Part shown: piece by piece, positions 25,321-34,935 of the stretch | Numbering within the stretch: the first letter of the stretch is position 1 | Layout of the letters: every line of letters starts with the position of its first letter | Assembly: GCA_947652115.1 (NCBI GenBank) | Contig: OX393564.1 | Location: 3,205,364-3,269,363 of the forward strand | Direction: 5' to 3' | Length of the DNA: 64,000 nucleotides | From: Blastomussa wellsi | Taxonomy: Eukaryota; Cnidaria; Anthozoa; Scleractinia; Plerogyridae | Made by a program: the position numbers and the translations under genes | The notes under the pieces: generated by a model | Seen by the model: only the letters and a program-made list of their open reading frames with translations | What the model was told of the DNA's origin: nothing | Databases searched by the model: none

Positions 25321-27368
25321 TTGCTGTGCAGCAAACACCAGTTACACCAAGGGTCATTCCTTGAGGTTTTGCGGTAACCTGAAGACTATGGTGGACTATT
25401 GCGGTAATCTGAAGACTACGGTGTCACCCATAGAAGGATTGAATTTAAGAGCTAGATAACCTTGAGTTTAATGGGTAAAAAAGGTTGCATCCGAAATATA
25501 ACTAACACCAGATAGCTCTAAGGCAAAATGACTGTTTATTATATCAAAATTTTCAAATTTGACAACTCATACAAAATTTCTTGGATAGAAATTTCAGCTG
25601 CATCACTGAAGACTTGAATATCAATGGAAAACTTTAAAAATAAAATGTTTCATTACGCTGAAGATGTTTCTTCTTAGCAAAAGTAAGGACTCCAAATTTC
25701 AAACACAACTCAGATATGAGTTAGAGCGATTTTCAATTGAGTGCCGTAAAACCCAAACCAAAATGGCCAATGACAACGGATGCTCACAATTCAACAAAGC
25801 AATCAAAACTTGAAGAGAAGGCCTGTAGCCAACACAAAGCACGGGGAAACCTGTAAGCGCACGAGTCACAATTGATTTTGTTTTTACTTCTGATTGGTTG
25901 AAAAAGTTGCATAAGATTACCAAAGCAAACGCGAACTACTTTCAACACTCAAGTGAAAATTGCTACCAAAAACAACATCAAGGAGATTTCACTATTACTG
26001 CAAAATGTAATTACAAAATTATCTCAAGGAAATATAAAATGTAAGAACCAATTACTATGCAAGATGCAATTTCACTTATCAAATTTGAGCATTTTCTTTT
26101 TAAATGCAATTTGACACAAACTTAAAACATTAGAAATGTTCAACTTACTCGATTAACAAAATTCTGGCATTTGAACCATCAAGGTATTTTGCTTGGCTAA
26201 CTGGTGACAAAATCTATTTAGGCTTTTTCATAGAAATTATTAACTAGCATAATTATTTTTGAATTGTTACGAAATCTAACAAAATTAATACAGTTTCAAA
26301 AGTGAAAAAGTTGTGACATCATCCTACAAGTTTCTAACACTGAGTATTATATAATCAAAACTAAAGGAAAGAAAACAATCATGGTATTTCATGGCTGAAA
26401 TAAAAAACCACTCTTCGACTTACTATTACAACTGCAAACTGTTTGACTAAATTATTAACTCAGTCCATACCTCATTAATAATTGGTTGGCAGGAAATAAA
26501 ATTATTTCCTTCAATACTAAAATATCTAGTTGTGTGGTTTTCCAATAACTGTTGCAAACCTAAAACCTCCAACATAAGCAATAAACAAATGGTGTAGTGG
26601 ACACAAATTGAAAGCAATAATATGCATGTAAAAACTTGTAGAGCAATTTTTCAGCAAACAGTGAAACAACCTCTAAATAGTCAAACAAAACAAAACAAAA
26701 CAATGGAATTACTGTCTGATAACATCTAACTGCCTTGTAATTAGAGCAGTTTTACTTTAACCATGAAATATTTACGTAACAAGTAGATACTATTAGACGT
26801 AGATACTAGAAATAAAACAAATGAGCGGGAACCCCTAATGAGGGGAGCGGGAGGTTCAGACCCCCTGTCTCCACCCACTTTCAACAAGGCAGTCATTTTC
26901 AACATGGTATTAAATTCCAACTTGGCTTTAAAGGTGAGGGGAATAAAACATAAGAATCACATCAACACTGTGGAATGAATCTTTTTTCGTTTCCATTATT
27001 TCCCAAAGATTTGGAGGAAATAAGAATCATATGGTTTGGAAAACAAAAAAAAAACATGCATAGGAACTCCAACAAAACATGCTCAGATATGCTGCCTATC
27101 TGTTTAGAGACTGAATGGCCATTTTCAGGGCTCAATTGAGGGGAGCAGGGGGTTCATTGAGGGCCAGGCACCGGGCAAGTTGATCAGCTGTGAACGAGAC
27201 TTGGGCATGATTTTGCCCGCCTGTTTTCATCTTCTCTACTTACTTTCTTTATAAGAAAAAATAAAAATGCCCAGCTGAAAAACCTTACTGACCTCCTGCA
27301 CAAAAACCTAATGAAACCCCTGGGTGGGAATCGAGGGGTGTGAGTATCCCCATCCAAATCAAATTTAG

Positions 27369-27413
<45 letters not shown>

Positions 27414-27727
27414 GTATAACAATATAATTTGGTTTTATCAACTGGGTTGATAATGTCAATTGGCCACCATAAAGAGATTCTAGAGCTGACGTTTCGAGCG
27501 TTAGCCCTTCGTCGGAGCGAATTTAGCCTTCTCAGCATGCATCATTTTTGGCACAGCCCTAACAAAATTCTCCCTTATTAGCCCCCCCCCCCCCCCCCTC
27601 CTCAAAAATGCTCCAGACCTGTTTTTGGCTTGCATTATCGAACATTGGATAAAAGATTTACCATGGCTGCTTTGAAAGTAATTGGAAAACCACACAATTT
27701 TCAGCAAACCTACAACGCTTATTATTT
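25321..27727. other. Spacer before EFHD, no gene recognised
   Basis: AT-rich sequence without exon-like frames. It contains the second copy of the short element of the left edge (about 27140-27325, minus) and a stretch at 27421-27530 with GAGCTGACGTTTCGAGCGTT, a motif I associate with dispersed repeats of cnidarians. A poly-C tract lies at 27583-27598. Confidence 0.45.
27140..27325 (-). mobile_element. Short interspersed element, copy 2
   Basis: Inverted copy of the element at 127-320, with the same sequence blocks (GACCTCCTGCACAAAAAC, TTCATTGAGGGCCAGGCACC, AGACTTGGGCATGATTTTGC). Confidence 0.5.
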
Positions 27728-30119
27728 TTAACTGACACCAAATGCTGCCCGCTTGGCTTTGAAAGCTTCCTTCCTTTCTTTGGCCTCTTGCGCTTGTTTT
27801 TTTCTCTCTTCTTGTTCCTGTCGAATTTCAGCTTCAAATTTGTTTGAAAATGCTTGCTCCTTAACCTTCGCCTCAAAGAACTTTGCTGCCCCACCTACCC
27901 CTACTTCATCCACATCAACCTCAGCGAGTTTAGCAAGCTGACTAAGGCCTGAGTCTTCTTCGAGTTCACCAGCAGCTGCTTTCCGAAAGATCAGGAGGAA
28001 CTGTAACATGAAAATAGAGTCGGTTACAATTTTTCTTGAGTGAAAATATGTCTCAATTCATAGGCACAACTCCTTCCCTGCTTCAGATTCCATCAGATTT
28101 AAATATCAATGATACTCATGCAAAATTTTCAATAGCCAAGCAGCTCACAAATTCCAGAGCTTATCTCAATCCAGGGGTGGATTCAGGATTTTTCTTCGGA
28201 CAGGGTGCACCACTAAGGAATGATGTAACTGGCGGGTGACGTAAGCAGAACACTAGTTATATTAGAAAGCCGCAGGTCATCCCAGGGTGGGCACCCCCTG
28301 TACCCTCCCCCTAGATCCGCTCCTGCAATCATAGCCCTTTGGAGTGAGTACAAATACCTAAAATCAATTGGGTTTTATTGGGTTGAAAATTGAATCCTAC
28401 AAGTGAAAGAGCATCCAAGCCTTTATAGTGCTCCAAGCTTGAATAAAATAAGCCTTGTTCAAATTGTGAAATTTGAACATGATTGGAGATAAGGGAAAGG
28501 TTGGTCTTAAAAAATCCATCAAACGAGAGTTTAGTATGAACCATACAAAGCTCTCTTAAATAGCTAAGATTTTCAAAAGTGTACTATGTCTTTGCGTTTG
28601 ACCTAATAACACCCAAATTTGGTAGATCCACTAATGTTCAAAATGCTCTTTCCAGTAATAAGGTTAATTTTTTCAATTCAATTGGTTTTAAATATTCATT
28701 CCCAGTCCCTGCTTGTTAAGAACATCGCTAATTGAGCATATAACATAAAATAACCGCCTTGTTAGCTCAGTTGGTAGCTAGAGTACCAGTCTGCTGTGCA
28801 GGAAGTCGAGGGTTCAAGTCCCAAACTGGACCAACACTCAGGGTCTTCAAATAACTGAGGAGAGTGTGCTGCCTTTGTAATTATATATGCAAATGGTTAG
28901 ATGTTCAAGTCTTCTCGGATACTACAAATCGTAGACCCTGTCTCCTGCATCTTCAGTGTTACATGGTTAGCAGGGGATGTTACAGAACCCACACACTTCT
29001 AGAAAAAGAGTAGGACATGTAGTTCCCAGTGTTGTGGTCAACCTTTTGTGGGTAATAAAGGAGTTGGTATCAATTGGTTTCATCCCCTGGCACGACGTTG
29101 ATTCACTGTAGCAAAGTCAAATAAATAAACTCCTGGATCAATATCGGAGTTAGAGTGTTTACCTCTCTGAATGAAACTTGACCATCGTGGTCTTCATCAA
29201 TTTCTGCTATCATGTTTTTAAGTCCAACATGAGTCTGAGGAGCACCTAGTTTCTCCATCATGCGCTTCATTTCCGAAAGATCTAAATAGTGGTTATTGTC
29301 AACATCGTACCTGAAGAAGGGAATTTGACATTACTATGAATGTTTCAGTTTGCCGAGATCTTGGTATGCCTGCTAAATGCAACAAAAATCAACTTCGCAA
29401 AATTTAGATGACAATCTGGCCAGCCCTGTTAGCAGACAAAGCAAACCAGTCCGGCTAACCGGGCCTGCCTGGTTTATGTAATCAGGCCCTTACAGTCAAA
29501 TTGATGAAGAGGATTTCCACGACAGATTCTAAGCAGGTTTCAAGCTTCGAAATAAATAGTTTGTGTTAATTTCAACCTAAGATTAACAGACAGAAGTAAA
29601 ATAGCTCATACTTTATAAAGATCAAAATACAAGTTCTCCATAAAAATATGCAACTAACTGCTCTTTTGGCTCCTACAAAAAGGCTTATTTATAAATTAAC
29701 GGCAATAATTTACCTGGAACATATCCACTCTGGATAATTTGTATCACAAATGAAATTTTTTGCTTCACATCGAAATTGAAAGTGCATTAAAATATTTTAC
29801 ATGTGACCTGTTGAAATTCAAGATGAACTGCTATGCGATAAGCTGGCAAGCTCTTAAAAAATCTAATATGCTCTATTCCCTCTGGACTTACAAGGTCTCG
29901 GAAAGACCAGTCCGCATCTAAATAGTAAAATAAACAGTAAATAACAGCTGATACATACTTTTTGAACATCGTCTCAAAATCCTTAATCTGCTTCCTGCTA
30001 AATTCTTTGAATTCGGTGTACGGATTGAAAACTTTCATTTGGCGTCTTGGTATGTCCTCATTTTCGTTTAACGCTTGGCGATGGGCAAGTTTGGCAGCCA
30101 ATTCGTTTGTCTCCGACAT
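27728..30119 (-). CDS. EFHD2: EF-hand domain protein EFHD1/EFHD2 (swiprosin), 193 aa
   Basis: Exons in transcript order: 30119-29959, 29310-29163, 28000-27728, with GT-AG sites and matching phases. Exon 1 carries the signature FNPYTEFKEFSRKQIKDFE just before the first EF-hand. Loop 1 is DVDNNHYLDLSE (residues 56-67) and loop 2 is DEDHDGQVSFRE (92-103), both with acidic residues at positions 1, 3 and 12; loop 1 lacks the usual glycine at position 6. Exon 3 gives FLLIFRKAAAGELEEDSG, FFEAKVKEQAFSNKFEAEI and a Lys/Glu/Ala-rich coiled-coil tail. In vertebrates these proteins bind calcium and act in actin bundling (EFHD2) or mitochondria (EFHD1). The N-terminal disordered part is shorter than the human one (about 240 residues). 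The choice between EFHD1 and EFHD2 is not possible; an ancestral single form is likely. Confidence 0.93.
28172..28326. mobile_element. hAT-like MITE, about 155 bp
   Basis: CAGGGGTGGATTCAGGATTT at the left and TAGATCCGCTCCTG at the right form imperfect inverted ends of a type widespread in animal genomes. Located in EFHD intron 2. Confidence 0.5.
28757..29075 (+). mobile_element. Second tRNA-derived SINE family
   Basis: The head CCGCCTTGTTAGCTCAGTTG contains an A box, followed by GAGGGTTCAAGTCCC (B box). The body is unlike the 21.9 kb SINE: GGGTCTTCAAATAACTGAGG, a conserved-looking centre and TGGTTAGCAGGGG. Inserted sense to the plus strand in EFHD intron 2. Confidence 0.6.
29350..29496 (-). 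mobile_element. Partial Harbinger-like MITE
   Basis: It shares TTTGCCGAGATCTTGG, CAACAAAAATCAACTTCGC and the terminal TGTAATCAGGCCCTTA with the complete copies at 30663 and 55065. The other terminus is not seen. In EFHD intron 1. Confidence 0.6.
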
Positions 30120-30662
30120 GATCCTAAACTTACTCTCCTGAGCTGATATACAAATATAAAGTATTAAACGTTTCGCTCAAGGAAAACTAACACCCCCTTT
30201 CTTCGGTGCGAAATGACTTTCTGAACTCAGACGTGCCCTGTTCAAAGCTGCACGCTGATTGGACAACACAATTAAATGAGATATAAAACGTCCTTTCATT
30301 GGCTTGCTAATAAGTTATCGAAGGTAAACTTTACCTTTATTGAAAATTGTTTATATGTACATTTAATTATATTGTTTACAGAAACACGAAAACGAAGTTT
30401 ATACCTTTTATGGAATTGAAAAAGTGCCATATACATTAATTGTGTGCAATAATATAAGGGCTGAAGACATTAATTTAAATACTGTTAACTCTGTACAATA
30501 TGACCAGGTGAGTCGGAGAGCTAGAAATTTTCTTGATGCCATTTATAAAATTGCTAAAACTTGCACGTCTTTTTTTAAGTCCGGAAGATTCTTGATTGAG
30601 GAGAGTCAATACTTTAGAGTTACCCCATAGTTTTCTTCTTTCCACTATGTAGTATATTGCTC

Positions 30663-30838
30663 TAAGGGCCTGATTACATGAGCCGGGCTGGCCCGGTTGG
30701 CCGGGCTGGTTGGCTTTGTCGACTAACCGGGCTGGCCCGGTTGTCATGTAATCGCGAAGCTGATTTTTGTTGCGTTTAACAGACGTGCCGAGATCTCGGC
30801 AAACTGAAACAAGCCCGGCTCATGTAATCAGGCCCTAA
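30663..30838. mobile_element. MITE with TAA target duplication (PIF/Harbinger-like)
   Basis: The inverted ends GGGCCTGATTACATGAGCCG and CGGCTCATGTAATCAGGCCC are perfect 20-mers. TAA flanks both (30663-30665 and 30836-30838). The inside is rich in GCCCGGTTGGCCGGGC. A 3-bp TWA duplication is typical of PIF/Harbinger elements. Confidence 0.8.
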
Positions 30839-31282
30839 TTCAGAATTTTTTGCAGGTAAATTTCCAGTATGACATATTTCGAACGTTGACGAACTGATAA
30901 AGGTTGGGTTATGATGATATATATTAAAAGCGTTGACAAACTGATCCAGGACATTGGCGAATCGACCTCATACGTTGGCGAACTGGTCGTTGGCTAACTG
31001 ACACGTTAATTGGCGAAAACAAAACCGGTTACCTAAAATTGCAAGTATAAACAGGTATTCGAAATCTCCAAATATGTACAAACCACCCGATAGAACGCAA
31101 CACCCGCTTCACGAATTTTACAATACTGTTTTTTAATTGATAAATTATGCAGTGTAATTCAGTACTAGTTTGAACTCTTGAAAATACAATAGTATTAAGT
31201 GAGATGGCTAGCCTCCCACAGGCTCCCAGCGAGCCGAGCATATCCTGGGGAGAAGGAAAACGCGCGGGAGCCTGTGGACACC

Positions 31283-32574
31283 TAGTTTCCTACGCAGACG
31301 TTATTAGGGGATTGCGTTACACTTCTCCCCACTAACGTCTGCTTAACCGAGGACAACATTCCATTCCGCCGCTTCGCCAATCAGATTTTACCTACTAAAC
31401 TCCGGAAAGCCGACCTTCACCTTGACCGCCGCTTAGCCAATCAGATTTTATCAACTAAAATCCCCACGACGCCTCTCCCGCCGCGAGACATGCGATGAGA
31501 TGAAACCTGCCTGGGACGATTGATTTTACTCCAAGTCAGAGATTTCTCTGGTAAATTGATTTTAGATGAAAGCAAGTTCTGAATTTGCGAAGGGAAACTT
31601 ATTAACTCCTTAATTTATCAACTGGCTACGGTAAGTCGTTTGTTATCAAGTTTTGCCTTCAGTGTGTTCGACAGTCCAGCTCATTGATTTTCAGTTTTCA
31701 TATTTTTCCCCACAGCTCCTCAAAAAGACGTACAATCCAGCAACGAATTACTGAAGTTCAGCCAAATGAAAAGCTAGCCTATGGGTTAAAGTTTCCACGT
31801 TTCAGACTCTAAACGACTGCGTAGCGATTTTGGTGTTCGGAAAAATATTATTTCAAGTGTGTGCGCCGTCCATTAATCGTCGGTTGTTCAAACCCAATTT
31901 TAAGCAAATGGAGGCCTCAAATCAAAGGCCCAATAAACTATCGAAAGGAGAAGTTGAATATATTTCCAAGCCAGCCTTTTAACCCAGCAGCACTGGACGT
32001 TTTAAATCGTTCTGTGACAAGTTTGTCGAATGAATGATTCAGCGCGGTGAAGTTGTATTCGCCTTGACTGGCTCTTTCCAATTTTACCCTTCGATTTGTT
32101 CGCTCGTAAATACCACAGATGTGGACCTCTTTGATGATTTCTAAATTAATTCCGCTTTGCGTTTTCGAGTTGGCGAAGTCTTTTATAGCATTTTATAGCG
32201 TTGAAATAAATATTTCTGATCCACTGTTGTCTTCATGGGAGAGAGATCATCTTTCCCAAAATATTAACCCTTCCAACTTATGACCGAATCAAACTCGCAC
32301 GCTTACCTCTTGTATTCACAATAAATAATATTTTATTTGGTGTTTCAACCATCGAAATACACCAGAGTATTGTATCCAACAGCGCAGGCATCCCGAAGAA
32401 CGGATTCGCGGGAAATTTTATAACGATACGATCGTTTTGAATGCCTCCAGACAATGCTGATTGGTTAGTTTGTCTGGCGAGAGACAATGGGAAAGGAATG
32501 TTGGTCGCGGTTAAGCAGGCGCTAGTGGCGATAAGTGTAACGCAATCGCCTAATAACGCCTGCGTAGGAGGCTA
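31283..32574. mobile_element. 1.29-kb foldback element with 9-bp target duplication
   Basis: The left end TAGTTTCCTACGCAGACG and the right end CGCCTGCGTAGGAGGCTA match the ends of the 95-bp hairpin at 19198. The inverted arms continue inward through GTTATTAGGGGATTGCG, TCTGCTTAACCG and ACAACATTCCATTCC, giving arms of about 100 bases. GTGGACACC / GTGGACACG flank the element (31274-31282 and 32575-32583), one mismatch in nine. The centre (31400-32440) has no convincing coding frame, so it depends on enzymes supplied elsewhere. Confidence 0.75.
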
Positions 32575-33184
32575 GTGGACACGCGTTTGATGGCGACGAT
32601 CCATGACACCAGAATCTGGTATTGCTGACAACAGATGGCTATTGACAAACCAACACAAAAGCGATCCATGAAGTTGATCGTTTTTATATGGCTGCCCGTT
32701 TCTGCGACTTTTTATGTTACCTGAAAATTGTTTTGGCTTCTAAATCCTTGGCTGGAGTAATTCACATGTACAACTGAAATATTCTCCAGTAGTACCAGAA
32801 CAGAGGGAATCAACACAAACACCTCTGTCAGCATTCATGTCAACTCTCCCGTATTATCCGGGAGTCTTCCGGATACAGAATGAATCTCCCGGTCTCCCGT
32901 ACGGGTCTCCAAATCTCCCGGATACAAAGGAAAATGCTTGAATACACGAGTTTTTACTCTGACTCAGAACGATTTTTGGAGGAAATACAGTTGTCAGTTT
33001 TCAGTAGATGAATTGGCAGAGCACTATTTTTAACTCCGTTTTAAAGACTGAGAAAAGGCATTGGAACTCAGCTGTACGTATGCCTCAATTATTACTTTGC
33101 CTGCCCAGTTTTCACGACAGAAAACTTTGTAGTTTCCTCATGAGACAACTGTTGCGTGCATTTTTTAGAATGAAATTAAGCGAC

Positions 33185-33560
33185 AATTATGCCGTGGCGT
33201 TATCCCCGTGGCGTTAGATCACCTCGTTGACAGATATCTCACAGGCTAATGGATAGTGGGCGGATAAGCGGAATCAAAGAAAGTCTACAGACGTCAGATC
33301 ACGCTCACAAATTCGGCTGCCTTCGCTCTCTCGCTTCCCCAAATTTTCTCCACTGAAGAGCCTGCTCGCAGGCTACGCAGTGAATAAGGGCTTCATCGGG
33401 GTTCGAACCGATAGGCGTACGAGCCGTGGGGTCGAAGGGGGCTGCAGAACCCCCACTTCCGAAAATTGGCGATTTTTTTTTTGGGGGGGGGGGGGGGCAA
33501 CAGCAGTTGGAAGAATGCTAAAAAACAAAAGCGAATCCCGGAATCAAGCTGGTGTTCAGA
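33185..33560. repeat. Repeat module R1 (copies at 40345 and 41307)
   Basis: It starts around TATGCCGTGGCGTTATCCCC and continues through GTTAGATCACCTCGTTGACA, a CCTGCTCGCAGGCTACGCAG hairpin and GTTCGAACCGATAGGCGTAC to a G-rich tract. Nearly the same string recurs at 40345-40740 and 41307-41620, so modules of this repeat lie on both sides of the first selenoprotein gene and immediately before the second. Confidence 0.75.
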
Positions 33561-33674
33561 TAAAATGATAGGTCGAAAGTTTCAAGAAGCGTGCGAGTTG
33601 CGAGCGTCTTAATTTTTTTAACGCAATTTTTGGGTGTTTTTATACCGGCTTCATGAATCATGATCCCACATTCG

Positions 33675-33969
33675 TAGCCTCCCACGCAGACGTCCTTTGG
33701 GCTTCGTCACGCATTCCTTCCCCACGGAAGTCTGCTGAATCGACAGTCCACTTCCGTTCACAGGCTGTTTAATCCAATTAAAGAAAACAATCAGTATTGA
33801 CTCATTGCATGACAGCTATCCTATCACATGCTGCGAATCGTTTTCCCAAAACTGGAAAGTTACCTCTGATTGGTTCGTAGCCGTGAATGCAAGTGGACGT
33901 TCGATTCAGCAGATGTCGGTGGGGAAGGAACGCGTGACGAAGCCCAAAGGACGCCTGCGTGGGAGGCTA
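33675..33969. mobile_element. 295-bp MITE with 9-bp target duplication
   Basis: The ends TAGCCTCCCACGCAGACG and CGCCTGCGTGGGAGGCTA are inverted. Arms extend through TCCTTTGGGCTTCGTCACGC and include AAGTGGACGTTCGATTCAGC. Flanked on both sides by CCACATTCG (33666-33674 and 33970-33978), a perfect 9-bp duplication. Same terminal family as 19198, 31283 and 34398. Confidence 0.85.
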
Positions 33970-34397
33970 CCACATTCGGGCATTGTGTATTTTTTTTTTC
34001 GGGCAGGGAGATCACAGCCCCCTGAAGTCCGAAAGTGCCCGTAGGCCTATGTTGCATACATACATAAGTTGCTCTAACAACTGGGCTATGAAGCCACACA
34101 TTGGGAACAAGGTCAATTTTGTGAGTTGCTCATTGAGTTCAGCTAGAGTTTATATGAAAAGGTAAACGCTGAACTAAGCAACCAATCAGAAAATTAACCT
34201 TTTCATAAACAGTCTGAAAAGGAATCATGGTCATCATGATCCAAATTTTTTATTCAATTTCAGAGGAAACTTGGCCCATCCATCAAAGGAATCTGCAGTT
34301 CAATGCAACGAAAGACTGTTTTTTGGAGGATCTTTAAATATTCCACCCAAAGTGCCTAGAGGGGGGGCGGGTAGGGAGACAAAGGCTTGTGTTCAAA

Positions 34398-34487
34398 TAG
34401 CCTCCTATGCAGGCATAATTAGGGGATTGTGTTACACTTGTGACAAGTGGTAACGCAATCCCCTAATAACGCCTGTGTAGGAGGCTA
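34398..34487. mobile_element. 90-bp hairpin element with 9-bp target duplication, absent from the other gene copy
   Basis: TAGCCTCCTATGCAGGC and GCCTGTGTAGGAGGCTA form a hairpin through GGGGATTGTGTTACACTTGT. It is flanked by GTGTTCAAA on both sides (34389-34397 and 34488-34496). The paralogous site near 41652-41662 reads GCTAGTGTTCAAATGCC without any insertion, so the empty site is visible. Confidence 0.9.
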
Positions 34488-34596
34488 GTGTTCAAATGCC
34501 ATTTTTATAAATTTTTTGTAACTTCAATGTCTGTAAATATTACAAAAGAGAAAAATGAGGAACATAAAGAGATGGAAATCTTGCAATAATTTCTCA

Positions 34597-34602
34597 TTTA
34601 TT
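34597..34602 (-). terminator. Poly(A) signal of the first selenoprotein U gene
   Basis: AATAAA on the minus strand, about 335 bases after the stop and about 130 after the SECIS core. The matching position in the second copy reads GATAAA. Confidence 0.55.
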
Positions 34603-34675
34603 TAATATAAAGATTATATTCCAGAAATGCAGGTGTACACAATTTTTAAAGCTGTGACTCAAATGCAGCTGTCCA

Positions 34676-34746
34676 GGCATGTCAAACATATATCCCCCAT
34701 GTGTCCCTTTGACGTTTAACACAATGGCATCATAAAACTACCCGAG
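34676..34746 (-). promoter_or_regulatory. SECIS-like element, copy A
   Basis: On the minus strand: AUGA (34733-34730), 12 bases, AAA in the apical loop, then a 3' arm ending GGGGGAU with the GA at 34694-34693. The stem pairs CCAU with AUGG and GUGU with ACAC around a bulged U. AUGA..AA..GA with a 12-base spacing is the eukaryotic SECIS pattern. It begins about 200 bases after the stop codon, in the expected place. Identified by eye; no folding was run. Confidence 0.8.
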
Positions 34747-34935
34747 ACAATGCAAACTCAAGCTTTAAAAAAAAGAGAGAAAGTTGTTGTATGATTTATA
34801 GTGGTAATTCTATTAATCCTATTACCAAAAACCATCTAAAACTCAAGAAACAAAATTTCAATATGTAATTATAAATATCCGATATCCTAATTAAACATTC
34901 ACTGAAACAAAACTAATCAGTCAATTCAAAAAGGT

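Larger units (their letters stand above)
32584..34388. other. Transposon-rich spacer without genes
   Basis: It contains a possible hAT-like fragment (32838-32935), module R1 (33185-33560) and the 295-bp element at 33675. No gene frame was found. The 3' end of the first selenoprotein gene lies just beyond. Confidence 0.5.

Noticed and set aside
29787..29950. Read-through of EFHD exon 1 giving a DADWSFRDL-like end that resembles an EF-hand loop
   Set aside because: A proper donor (AAAAA/GTATGT) fits exactly with the exon at 29310, which restores KYD and the full loop; the short read-through match is chance.
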